From positions 338,219 through 402,218 of the forward strand of contig NMRB01000175.1 of NCBI GenBank assembly GCA_002633025.1: a DNA stretch of 64,000 nucleotides. The letters run 5' to 3'. The notes below the pieces were generated by a model. It searched no databases. It saw nothing but the letters and a program-made list of their open reading frames with translations, and had not been told where the DNA came from. The translations under genes and the position numbers were made by a program. Shown in pieces: positions 22,301 to 30,740 of this stretch (its first letter is position 1; each line of letters opens with the position of its first letter). Origin of the DNA: Notospermus geniculatus. Its lineage: Eukaryota > Nemertea > Pilidiophora > Heteronemertea > Lineidae.

Positions 22301-23606
22301 TTACATTCATTGGATGTGAAATGTTTCTGTGCGGTAGCTCACTCGGTGCTACCCAACCATTACTCATCGCAATCGGCATATGCGACGCGACTGCATTATT
22401 GGGGTGTGTTCTTGCGATTTGCTGCGGCTGGACAGCGTTCGTCGTTTGTGTGGGCACCTGCTGACAGTTCAGTTTACGGGGATCTTGTTGTTGCATTGCG
22501 GTAGCCGTCAACGGGATCGACTCAGTACCTCGTAGAGGGAATTGGGCCATTCCTTGCCCTGGTGTTGAGGCGGCAGTATGGGGTTGGTGCACGATCACAG
22601 ATGGGGGTAAACTGTCCTCAGAACGTTTATCTCCGGTGTAAGCCAAACCGTTTATCGGCGGAGGCGGAGGTTTCAAACCACTGCCAGGCTTGAAACGCTC
22701 GTGAATCTCACCATTCTGCCGTGTTGGTTGACCGTCCATCCTCGGTGATTGGGACAGAGGTCGAGAATTACCCATCGAATGTGAATTTACCCCCGGGTTG
22801 GACACGGCGGATGATCCAACCGACGAATTCGGGGCATATTTCTCGATAAGAAAGCTGATAGCCGGTGCGTGATTTTGAGTCAGGTGCGACGCCAGAAATG
22901 GGTGTTGGTGCGCTGCAGGAGGAAATGAACTTATATTTTGTGAGGCTTTTTTCATTTCACGATTCCCTGTGAGATCTAACGGTTCATTATCTACGCCATC
23001 CACACCAATGTATTTAGAATCGATCTTAGGATCGGATCGAAATTTGCCCGGACCGTGCACACCACTAGGTGGATTCAGAATGGTGGTCTTCGTCTTCCCA
23101 CTATCAATTTGAGGGCCGTCGGTGTCCGAACTTTTTCCTACGGAATCACAGACCGTCACAATCGGTGGCTGCTGCGACTGTCTACCTTGTACAACAACGC
23201 TGCTCGTAGCCCGAGGAGCACCAACATTTTGGCTATTACTAAGTACAGCACCGTTTGGGAGAACCATTGCATTCGGTGGACACGCTCGCGTTGTGGCCGC
23301 AACGGAACCTTTGCTTATCAAGTTGGGTGACAAATGTTTGGTATAATCGTCCTCTTTATCGGATAAATCCGAAATACCACTGTCCGTGGATTGACCGTCC
23401 CTCTCCGCTCGCGTCTGCGGCCTACGCCCATCATTCCCTGACGTATCGAATGCGGTCGAGCTTGATATGGTATGAATTTCTCCACTTGCCGTGCTTGCAG
23501 TGGACCGATTCTGGTAACCATTGTGGACGTGGGGCCCGTTAAACCCGGGATCAACGGCCTTTCCGGCTGGGTTGCGGATTCTAGGCACTTCAGGGCATCT
23601 CAGCAT
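16320..23606 (-). CDS. locus 2: 2428-aa disordered nuclear regulator-like protein, single huge exon
   Basis: A frame of 2428 codons without interruption. Start chosen at the ATG giving MLRCPEVPRIRNPAGK: an in-frame TAA at 23642-23640 lies upstream, so earlier TTG codons are not needed. In order: STDSGISD (near residue 75, degron-like), EPLDLTG (about 208-214, a CtBP-type PxDL motif), KPPPPPI and Gln/Pro/Asn-rich stretches, KPKRKYTRRRH (about 560, basic, AT-hook or NLS-like), KERRKRLELLP, acidic DDDDDVFVDDEE (about 1690), RRISRRQSRKRRKLKM (about 1975), a small Cys cluster EYCCKCRKNG (about 2100) and a C-terminal coiled coil (HRIEQLKNKLKEVQQEM). No catalytic domain, signal peptide or membrane segment is seen. 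The motifs suggest a transcriptional co-regulator; this is inference and I do not recognise the family. A candidate splice acceptor sits just upstream. Confidence 0.9.
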   Translation of the reverse strand: MLRCPEVPRIRNPAGKAVDPGFNGPHVHNGYQNRSTASTASGEIHTISSSTAFDTSGNDGRRPQTRAERDGQSTDSGISDLSDKEDDYTKHLSPNLISKGSVAATTRACPPNAMVLPNGAVLSNSQNVGAPRATSSVVVQGRQSQQPPIVTVCDSVGKSSDTDGPQIDSGKTKTTILNPPSGVHGPGKFRSDPKIDSKYIGVDGVDNEPLDLTGNREMKKASQNISSFPPAAHQHPFLASHLTQNHAPAISFLIEKYAPNSSVGSSAVSNPGVNSHSMGNSRPLSQSPRMDGQPTRQNGEIHERFKPGSGLKPPPPPINGLAYTGDKRSEDSLPPSVIVHQPHTAASTPGQGMAQFPLRGTESIPLTATAMQQQDPRKLNCQQVPTQTTNAVQPQQIARTHPNNAVASHMPIAMSNGWVAPSELPHRNISHPMNVTVPPPRMSSTCESTPFPTNGQIRASVPHTAAPELRNQPQQAAAGFVNGYPPMMNFFPPPPFQQVRPFLPSNQFQYFPRPPGINANNYQPNRFPTCAMNQHQMVPTSVPFCPQTVHEQTVPQGKPKRKYTRRRHNDEVVTSIIENIKNETFQNGQQPMQVMDNSLESRMVFRPTEQPQTYVVNTNRTNADCPPSSSTTYGFPQSVPHMNICTVQNPAVSRIPPVSELPSRVPSPKQPDRKNMSIPTSKTDVSVRPFVESQETVKNSVQQTCRVSAKGDSTCSRTCYEGLGNKLENQSYANATIPAGQNIRNETDVRLNDGCPKPSTDSEENIKKISVHPQEISVSPTAAGSGEAKPNDVARTDSQALPVGSNRQTSSPNDTSSSYHRNLPKKRHLFQKQLSDSSIPSLYEINPPKDTVIEPVKQPHAEQSKACLQPPVDLKEVPMPPSNPKEQMTAKVLEEPPCRIETQTILSETGDKERVNVGATEQPHCRSGHQAIPSRTADKERVNFGTIERPPYRIETEAISPVPGAKVQQRQVNENSTVNLNLPQLQDSSQNQKRLPGLINYRFGTPTPRQTQQYPGQIAQRPMEWVNRPWRPRMPYHAPLRQQNPVQMPGNMPPRFDVKEKLANFLVHKQSSENDDPKTPRQIGNDPTRVANPQPMQTCPVRQAQPQKQTVLLVHGTPVGQVYLQQPPQHIRSGTNTKAIQPPIPPGSILMPLTPMSVGPTGVGITLPVVSMGSAIPPKPAKDITPIPAKDNIISEKEIIVQPTDKTSGGNIEAIVMNTKKMSGIEGVVLNVNEETFIGVAPKNKRGQKRNASEATIVPENVFVRAKERRKRLELLPTPEALAFGEATNPTLHNPKSLLSLAASTFARIQHSELISKRTGSNFRKNTDHLAGDMTDTKESGCAPLMNSRREDVTETMIASLINDACAERDYRKFKDYNDTISLPQPSNSAPDRRGINATLKRLRDENGQHEGSSQPPPRPVLWMYIPKDEVTPSTPKLEKQKLHADDTGKKHKENNNVRHYRPKGMLAKSRKYNFNISKEASADSEGKELRPVEVINEGSTEEQGANPVCTDDIIIQDVIGDPEDIFPPSPMGSVDVPTKLQEPVSGEKECPMETEVDYEALLHDVHHPKAPSVVNEILDEMDFELRSSLPEVECRSSDESSESEPESEVVDEVHFGTVHLDGKEYRMRIVVDENDSSSDSDCEIEGSQDSESESETSMTSSLPSLDNWCVDEGVDMFQDFEMLDDDDDVFVDDEESDSDGSSGKTDADPESEEENVPGFTAEDLIQDEIHPFKDDINKKQTDGVNEEVGVRQPGTTESDDVYIIDDFNYVDERGNRQWAIREDKITEVIEIDPSITHQVDIELVTYPKITDAPKYAETLFEKFGMGGFHSDENSYDDDEGSPVYLGLETNATESDEKENHRQLICPVSNAIESESAQRDLVLDVWAAGDRVRSPLPASENDRMPMLISCSEEDLPPPLLRLSGESPPRMLSPSEEPPVLQYLGRSDGVKQFPQPEYHDFKSRSIKLGIRRISRRQSRKRRKLKMISLSPKTAGLADKIEKENNDLCGTVAYKWRTGVTTPENKRFLPNSVRFGTTSEVIGDSKDHKKPSTVSENCEFRSLCPSYIRDEKYRPFSPINWANPYSQLTGSIVPEYCCKCRKNGKLKSPNRLHSRDEICPYYAFTSRFDDTNYCSSGDELSDPSDGQNNPISASKSETDRISPTLCELPPTCTSIVSNDKIDPPPTSVDVDQHAPGSTENGKEDSGYNAPDSIDDDFPSTEDVYPRPCESPLVEEDGVQLPTTASATNSETDSDVLLNQFEVSSETSESVFCDENGCDDILFSSCETVNFASDSLSTIADTESDCTLIDSCPAEPITAISKNEPTSTLGLPKGDRKCWVELCDIGACLQGKTRIHIRDFMTYNESLCEIPAWSLPADIPQTRGAQANAKKETPVVHVDQAAMQHRIEQLKNKLKEVQQEMALKRISSYKS

Positions 23607-23643
23607 ATTGTCTTGCAATAATATCGAATACGTGGCGATTTAT
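23607..23643 (-). other. 5' UTR part of locus 2 coding exon with splice acceptor
   Basis: On the minus strand a pyrimidine-rich stretch ending TTTCCTTTCAG (AG at 23645-23644) precedes ATAAATCGCC. If used, the exon has 37 nt of leader before the ATG, with an in-frame stop in it. The upstream non-coding exon was not found. Confidence 0.5.
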
Positions 23644-23645
23644 CT

Positions 23646-24830
23646 GAAAGGAAATGGTAATGCTGCATTACAGATTACAGGCAACCCAAGAACGACCATG
23701 TAAGGTGAGAACCGTTCCGAAATTATCGGCGTATCAATTCTGTAAGGAGATGTTTTTTGAGGGTTAGGGTTAGGGAGCATACATGTAGACGTTGACTAGG
23801 TGGCAACCTCAGAACGATCACCACAAGTAACGTTTTAGTTGGACACTCAGGCGCCCGCCGTGACACGGTTGAAGATATTTCTTTGTGCCAACCTAATGTG
23901 TGAAAATAATGAACGACTGAACTAGAAATTAACGACGAACTACATGTACAAAAATGAATTCCAGAACAAGCAGCCGATCAGTCTGATCCAGAATTTTAGT
24001 TTTAAATCATCTAATCGAATAACATCAATGTACACAACACACTCCCACATATTTTTGCTTGACACAGATTTAAGTCATTCCCGGACAAAAAAGTCGGACG
24101 GATATCCTGAAAGTGTCATATGACAGTCGTTTTTGTCAAATATACATGTAGGACGTGACCAGTGTGCATACACTGCTTCCTTGTTCTAGGTCGGCATGAT
24201 TAACTGATTGGCTCATTACGATATCGGTATCATAAACAAGCTAAGGCCATATTCTAGTTAAATGAGTGGACCCTATTGTTTCTGCACTTGACCGATGATC
24301 AGAAATAAGGATATGTCGAGTGGGACAAAGTTTCATACAGCGATGTAAAACGTGACGCGTGGATTTTGAGAGGTTTGCCGAGTGGGCCTCCTCAGCATGA
24401 AGTCATGGACGCCATCGAAGATTCTGGCGCTCAGCGTCCAATGTGACGCCGAAAGAGGCGATTTCAGACAGTGGTGCATGGTTGACAGTAATTCTTAATA
24501 CCAAAATATGGATATTTAGATTGTACTATAAATAAATATCCATTCTTAACCTTGCTCGACTTCCAATCATAGTTGACCTACATATCGTCACCCTACTGAA
24601 CTAACCCCGTGGCAGCAAAACCTCGCTACAATTCCACCAAATTGGACATTGTGACGCCAAAAATATCTATTTTTGGTGACACCGATCAACTGTAATGATT
24701 TCTTTCTATTGATCATTGTGCTGTCATGAACTTTGTCGGTTTCCCTACAAAGGAAGACATGATCACGCATCAGGTACATGCACTATGAACCCGATACGTG
24801 ATCATCCTTTTTTACCTGATGGAGTTTTCA
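23646..24830. other. region upstream of locus 2, nothing recognised
   Basis: No gene. Contains a short GGGTTAGGGTTAGGG run at about 23759-23774 and TACATGTA octamers near 23782, 23943 and 24145. The promoter and first exon of locus 2 probably lie here or farther upstream, but I see no firm signal. Confidence 0.5.
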
Positions 24831-25303
24831 CCCAACAGGGCCGTTTAGGCGACAGGCAAAAATCCACATGCGATCCGATCGAATCCGATTGAGGTTCAAA
24901 ACTCTTGAGTGTAAACGCTAATACCCAATGTGGTTTAATGTGGTCAAATGTGGATTTAAAATGAACCATCGATTTTGCTGGTCCCGAATCCACATTCAAC
25001 CGTACTTAACCACACTGGACCACATACGACCAGATTAAAATTATCGTCTAAACGCAAGTGAGACCCAAATCCGGATTCATTCTACCTGCGCGCATGCGCA
25101 TTGATGTGGTTTTCTTCCTCCACTGACCGCACTCGCTGTGGAGAGTTCCACCAAGGTAATTTGAAGTCGGAATGTGACCAGATTAACATGCGTGTGTAAA
25201 CGCTACCCAAAAAACTGAAACACATCCGGTCCAGAATGCGGGTCGATCGGATCGAATCTGAATGTGTTTTTTTTGGCTTGGTCATCTAAACGGCCCTATT
25301 GGG
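24831..25303. mobile_element. MITE, about 470 bp, CCCAAYAGGGCCGTTTAG ends
   Basis: CCCAACAGGGCCGTTTAG at the left matches CTAAACGGCCCTATTGGG at the right, with subterminal GATCCGATCGAATC arms. No open frame with protein character. No target duplication beyond the palindromic ends could be set. Confidence 0.8.
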
Positions 25304-26649
25304 ACATTCCTGGATAGGACTTAGATTCCTGGCACACCGGTTATGAGCAAGCTACATGTACCTCAACTTTTTCATTTTGACGCTTTTATGCCGCTACCAT
25401 CCAATCGTCAGTATCATATTTCATAACTCGACATTCAACAAAGTTTTTATTTTATTTCCCACTTTGCACTGATGTTTACGCGTTGGAAATTTTTATCTCT
25501 TGACAGGACTCTTATAAATATTGTGTTTTCATTAGCGGTTCCTATTAAAGGATCGATCCCTGTTGGCTACCGCTGCCATAGCAACCAAAGTTGCCATCAA
25601 ATGATCGACTTACATGTGATAAACTGGTTATCCCTATGGCGGTCATCCGGAATCCTTGGTAAGATGGTTTATGAACAGCGCAGCCTCGCCTCCTCAGATG
25701 TCAAAATTTGAAATTTTTTTACTTCTGAAAATGTAGAATTGATATCATACTAGTGTTTATCGCCATTCAGCTAAAGCAGGTACGCTATAGGGTGTGTATT
25801 ACATAAGCTGAAGACCTATACAAAATTTTCTTTCGTCAGTTGTCATGTTCAAGTATTTGTAAGACAAGACCGGGCACGTGGTGTCATTTCGGTTGCAACT
25901 GTTTTACCTCGACTTTTACTCTCTCCTGAAGTCACAGGTAGACAGAAAATGATAAAAGAAGCAAATGGCGTTCGAATAGGCATAATCTAAGAACAAACTT
26001 GGCCGGGGCGTTTCGCTCGGAACGTCAAGGTGGACAGACGAAAGCATCGCCACTCTAGGGCCTGGTTTATTCATCCTTTCGACATCACCCCCCCCCCCCA
26101 CCACCACCACCACCATGCACACTATCTTAGTTTCTTTGGGCGCACTTACATCTGGTGCGTAAATTGATATTGCGCAACCAAACACGTTTGGGTTGGCCAA
26201 CCAGATTACGTGGGCATGTGCGAAATCTCCGTAGAAACCAAGATGGCGGCGGGGAGTCGTCGATAATTATGGCAAATAACTGTTCGTTTTCCCGTTGACA
26301 TTGTTATTTGTCATGACATTTAGATCAAGCCTTACATCCCGCAGTGTAGACCATGACAACAACGGTGGTCATATCAATCGTAAAAAGCGAAAAAACGTCC
26401 CATGGGTGGTTGGTCACAAATGTAATACAATATCTAAAACGATCAGCTTACTTCGTGTAATTGTTGCCGAGTCCTCTCCGTGAACCAGTCGGTTCTAAAT
26501 ATAACCTGACTCTCGTGTTGACCGATTAATATGACTCTGAAAATGGGGAAAATGACAATAACTGCATCAGAAAATGAACAACTCCATATAAATTAGTTAT
26601 TTTTTTTCTTGTTTAGCTTGCGCTTCTAATGATGCATGACATAATGGGG
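25304..26649. other. intergenic, possible promoter-like patch
   Basis: No convincing gene. Holds a C-run followed by CAC repeats (26087-26114), a TACATGTA at about 25351 and a YY1-type motif at 26239-26250. Confidence 0.45.
26239..26250 (+). promoter_or_regulatory. YY1-type motif CAAGATGGCGGC
   Basis: Exact match to the animal YY1 consensus, which in many genes overlaps the transcription start or start codon. The ATG inside it opens only a short frame (MAAGSRR then stop), so any transcript from here would have to splice or be non-coding. Confidence 0.4.
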
Positions 26650-26940
26650 ACTTTTCAATCAATCAATCAAAAAGTATTTATATAGCGCCCAATTACTCAG
26701 TGCTGGGTATTCTGGGGCGCTGTCCCTCCGAAGGCAGCTGCAAAAAGGTGGGCCTTCAAGAGAGACTTAAAAGCTTGAATTGAATCGGCTTGATGGACTC
26801 TCGAAGGTAGCTGGTTCCACAATTTTGGACCAGCCACCGAGAATGAGCGTCCACCGAGGGTTTGGTGCCTAAACCAGGAAACCTCCAGGAGCATCTCAGA
26901 TTCAGATCTGAGGCCAGGACGACCAATCTTTTTTCGATGA
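26650..26940 (-). mobile_element. LINE (non-LTR retrotransposon) 3' fragment
   Basis: Minus-strand translation contains LLEVSWFRHQTLGG, RSFSVAGPKLWNQLPS and FKSLLKAHLF. This is the characteristic C-terminal tail of many non-LTR reverse transcriptase ORFs. The 3' end is followed by a TTGATTGATTGATTGA run, typical of short tandem tails in CR1/L2-like elements. Only about 90 codons remain; the catalytic domain is gone and the 5' side is cut by the 26951 inverted repeat. Clade not assigned. Confidence 0.8.
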
Positions 26941-26950
26941 TCGACGATCG

Positions 26951-27071
26951 ACTTTTGGCAAGGCTCCGTATCGTCGATCCGTGTCACGTAATGTATGACG
27001 GATCGAGTTAATGCATTTTCTACTATTAAAGTCCGTGTTACGGATCGACGATACGAAGCCTTGTCAAAAGT
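26951..27071. mobile_element. fold-back MITE, about 120 bp
   Basis: ACTTTTGGCAAGGCTCCGTA (then TCGTCGATCCG) at the left pairs with CGGATCGACGATACGAAGCC (then TTGTCAAAAGT) at the right. It abuts the LINE fragment. Confidence 0.8.
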
Positions 27072-27342
27072 TCCTAATGCCCACCACAGTTTCGTTTCAG
27101 AGTTGAAGATCTACAACTAGGGATAGCCTACGTATCATGGATGTACGTGTAGATTACATGCATGCAGGGGAGGTTCAAAATGTACAAGTCAATACCACAC
27201 AAAATGTATGCCTAAGTGTCCGTGTCGATGAACAAGAGGGTTCAAAATGTGTAAGTCAGTCTCACATGCATGCACATACGTTGCGCTCAAGTTCTAGGCC
27301 AGATCACAAAATGAATTCTGGTTTCTGTCATTTCAAGCTTAT
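27072..27342. other. intergenic, nothing recognised
   Basis: No gene or repeat structure seen apart from CATG-rich sequence. Confidence 0.4.
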
Positions 27343-27518
27343 CAGGAGCGGATCCAGAATCATGGGAAAGAGGGGGCACAGCCCCGCCCACATCGTGGAA
27401 AACCTCGGTCAAATTTTAACATATTTTCAAAATTTCGAAATTTCCCGGTCAATTTTAAAGATTTTCCACAAAATAGAGGGGGCACGGGCCTGGTGTGTTC
27501 CCCCTGGATCCGCGCCTG
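27343..27518. mobile_element. MITE with CAGGAGCGGATCC ends and 5-bp target duplication
   Basis: CAGGAGCGGATCCAG at the left and CTGGATCCGCGCCTG at the right, flanked on both sides by CTTAT (27338-27342, 27519-27523). 176 bp, non-coding, with GAGGGGGCAC arms inside. Superfamily uncertain. Confidence 0.85.
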
Positions 27519-27983
27519 CTTATGATGGTATTTCTTTCATATTCATATAAACCTAGGCCTACTGTATAGTCATTTGTGCACCCTATCCGCACTCACACGT
27601 GTCCAGCTTCTATCTTGAGTCAAACGCTCGACCGTAACACCACAAATCGTCACTTTTTGCTCTTACGCGTGGACTTGTTCCTGAAAGCAAAATTCAGTTT
27701 ATATCGTTAGATTCATGGTGAAAAAGAAGATTCATGGTGAAAAATGAAAGATTCATGGTGAAAAAGAAGAAATACAGGATGTTCTGATCGGTGGGTATTA
27801 CCGGCGGATCATGATTTCACAATGAGGAAAATGAACCGAACGGAGGTGATTAATGAGAAGAAACCCCGTCCGGCCAGCAGACGAGACATGTGACGTGGTC
27901 TGGTTTTTCAAGATCTCTTCAAGTGTTTACAGCAGAGTTGGAGAGAGGCCATTGGATGTATTCAACAGAAGGTAGAGGTCCTC
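27519..27983. other. intergenic with a short triple repeat
   Basis: Three direct copies of GATTCATGGTGAAAAA at about 27711-27766; otherwise nothing recognised. Confidence 0.5.
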
Positions 27984-28091
27984 TGCCCATTTTCATAAAA
28001 CTACTTAAGTCTAAGTGTGGCACGTATCCTTTGTTTAACACAAAAGATAAGTATCACACTTTGACTTAAGTATGTTTATGAATATGGACCC
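27984..28091. mobile_element. fold-back MITE, GGGTCCATATTCATAAA-type end
   Basis: GCCCATTTTCATAAAACTAC (then TTAAGTC) at the left pairs with GACTTAAGTATGTTTATGAA (then TATGGACC) at the right. Related in end sequence to the 39034 element. Confidence 0.75.
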
Positions 28092-29424
28092 TAGAATATA
28101 AGTCGCGCTTGTCGGTGATTCCAGTACAGAGACTCAAATTCATTTTCTTCGTTTTATCCATGTATGCGTATTGCGTGGGCGTAGTACGTTCACGGAAGGG
28201 AGCAGCCACCGCTTTTAGCTTCTCGGTCGATGGTTTCGGTATTAATTGGGAAAAATGGATGCACACGCAACACGCATACAAGGATGAACCTGCTTTAGAG
28301 TCAGTGTTTGGGAGAAAACTTGTGTTGCAATATGAAGAAGAAGTAAAGATACTGAGAGGTTTTGCACATTTCAGTTTTTAGCACCCGAACCTCGGTTAAA
28401 TGAGTTTTACGCACTACTTCGACCTGCTCATTTGAAGTAAAATACAAGCTTCCAGTTTGCAGCAGTGTGCCGGACAGAAACGCCAAATGGTAGCAAATAC
28501 TTCATGAAGTAAAATCAATGTTTTGTTGGTGTGGAAAAAATATGCTGTTTGCCCGGTGTATCCGTCACTTCGCAGCGGTTGGGAACTGGCTGAAACATGA
28601 CGACTCGCAAATTAGGAGAAACCTGACACTGTTGTCAGGGAGTTCGCGGGAACTGGGGAAGGAAGTGCTTTGACATACGCCGGAGGAAACACTTATAGCA
28701 TGGAGTGGAAACATGACAAGCCTAGCCAGAACATTACATGACGACGCAGATGGGTAATGGTGTGAGTTTGAGTGGGCTTCCACATCGACCGACATGTGCC
28801 ATTCGAAAATATTAGCTGCCATATGTAACAAAAGATCGAAGCTATTCCAACTTGAGGCAAAAAACCGACGAACAAAACGCATCACAAAAATCGAGTCAGC
28901 CCATGAACGGACTGATAGCTGAATACCATCAACAAGTAGATGGGCTGATCAACTCTTGCCAGGAAGGTAATGGAACAGATTGATGCATTTACCGAAACAC
29001 AATGAGGGAATTCGACGACCTTGTAGTTATTGTTGGCGTCCCGCGTGCACAGACCACAGGTATTGGTCCATCTCCATCCAATTTATATTTAATACTCAAC
29101 TACAACGTAAACACTTTCCACATCGTTTATCAATACATACGTTTGAATGCATATGATGGCTTGAAATAGAAACGTCATGTTTTACACAGATCAACCGTGG
29201 CGCGATCTGATTGGTCCGTGGTGTCGTCACAGTCCCAAATTAAATGGATGGGATGAATAAGTTATGTCATTTTCTAAAGTACCCAATCAAATCCCCATAA
29301 TAAGGTTTGGTGTGTGTCGTCACAATAGACTGAAACAAGGTTGAAAGTTCTTTCTCAAAAGAGGATTTTATGTTTTTTTTGGCAAGTGTTGAATAAAACT
29401 TGATTTCATTTATTTTTCTTGCGC
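28092..29424. other. intergenic, nothing recognised
   Basis: Short frames on both strands, none protein-like. No repeats of note. Confidence 0.4.
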
Positions 29425-29517
29425 GAATCTAACGATTGGATCTTCGCCCTTCTGACGTCCGCTGCGGAGTTGCACAGCAGTGGACGTCAGGATGGCAAAG
29501 GTCCACTCGTTAGATTC
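29425..29517. repeat. small fold-back, about 93 bp
   Basis: GAATCTAACGATTGGATCTT at the left pairs with GGTCCACTCGTTAGATTC at the right, and CTGACGTCCGCTGC pairs with GCAGTGGACGTCAG in the centre. Confidence 0.75.
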
Positions 29518-30234
29518 ATGCAGAGTTGTGCATGTGTCGATAGTACGGGAGACCACGACAATGGCACTTACCTATAGACCTACATGTAGGCCTATACCTC
29601 ACCTGTTGTATAACCTACCCTGGGCCTTGTGTGATACACTGTGTGCAGATCCGACCGGAGGGGGGAGGTCCAGTCCCGGGGTCCAGCATATAAAAACGAC
29701 TACATGTAGGCCTACATAGTATGTGCATTAGGAAGCAGAACTTTAAGGCCGATTATTAACACGGAATTTTCTGCAGACCATTATTACCGGGGACAGCTGT
29801 GTCAAGTTCGATGATTTTTTTGGACGGTGCCAACGTGTACCACGTGTTAAATTTTAAAAAACAAGGCAAAAATACATGTATATGTACTAGTTGCGCCATT
29901 ATATTACAAGGGAGCAACCCGTGACGGGGGCCAAAACACCGCAGGTCGGATGATCGCCAACACAACATACTTTTTGTGGATGTGTGGAACTGTATTGATC
30001 ACAGAATTCGAAATTACGCTGGTCCTTATCCCTAATGGGACCATTACAGCGACACTCCTACATGAATAATTATTTATGGACTTCAAGCGTTCAACCTGAA
30101 AAAAAAACGGTCGAAAATTGATTTTCGGGCCATTAAGCCAAAAAATTGGTGCATGTCACGACTGAAGAGAAAAAGCGTGAATGGTCAGGGGGGAACACAT
30201 AGAACTGCACCATTGGTACACCTACGTGCATTGG
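29518..30234. other. intergenic with two TACATGTAGGCCTA chains
   Basis: The 14-mer TACATGTAGGCCTA occurs at 29581-29594 and 29701-29714. No gene seen. Confidence 0.5.
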
Positions 30235-30740
30235 CTGATATCATAAAGGAATCAACCATAAAGGTTCAACTTACAAATTTAGCATTTTATAAATGTGGAC
30301 AATATCCCTTTAATCCTCAACAGATTTGCATTCTGACTCTTCCATACGATAGGAGAGACCCTTCTGCACGTATACTGCAAATTTTGTTGAATTCCGACTA
30401 GTTGATCTTATGATACAAAAGGACTGAATTAATGAGAACCCCACGAAAGATGTGAGCGCAGGGTCATCTGTGTACATTTGAATAGGCTGACGTACATTTG
30501 CACATGAAGCACAAATTGTCCTGAAAATCGCTCTGTTATCCTCAGAAATGGAATTCAAAGCATCAAGTTGACAGGTTCATGTACTTCTTCACCACAAAAA
30601 AAGTTGAAGCTCGTGCCTATTACGTAAAGCTAAAATTCAGGCGGTGAGAGACATCTGGTGGCAACACATGAAGTGTATCCCTCAGTAAGTTCATCGTTCG
30701 CAGTTAAACCTTTATGGTTGATTCCTTTATGCTGATATCT
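30235..30740. repeat. inverted repeat pair, arms 38 bp, about 500 bp apart
   Basis: GCTGATATCATAAAGGAATC (then AACCATAAAGG) near 30235 is the near-perfect reverse complement of CCTTTATGGTTGATTCCTTT (then ATGCTGATATC) at 30708-30740. Looks like a non-autonomous DNA transposon; true termini not fixed. Confidence 0.65.

Noticed and set aside
23607-23618. TTG start four codons before the locus 2 ATG
   Set aside because: Non-AUG initiation is rare in animals; the ATG at 23606 follows an in-frame TAA and is the simpler start.
23759-23774. Telomere-like GGGTTAGGGTTAGGG
   Set aside because: Only two to three units in unique sequence; too short to argue for a fusion point or telomere.
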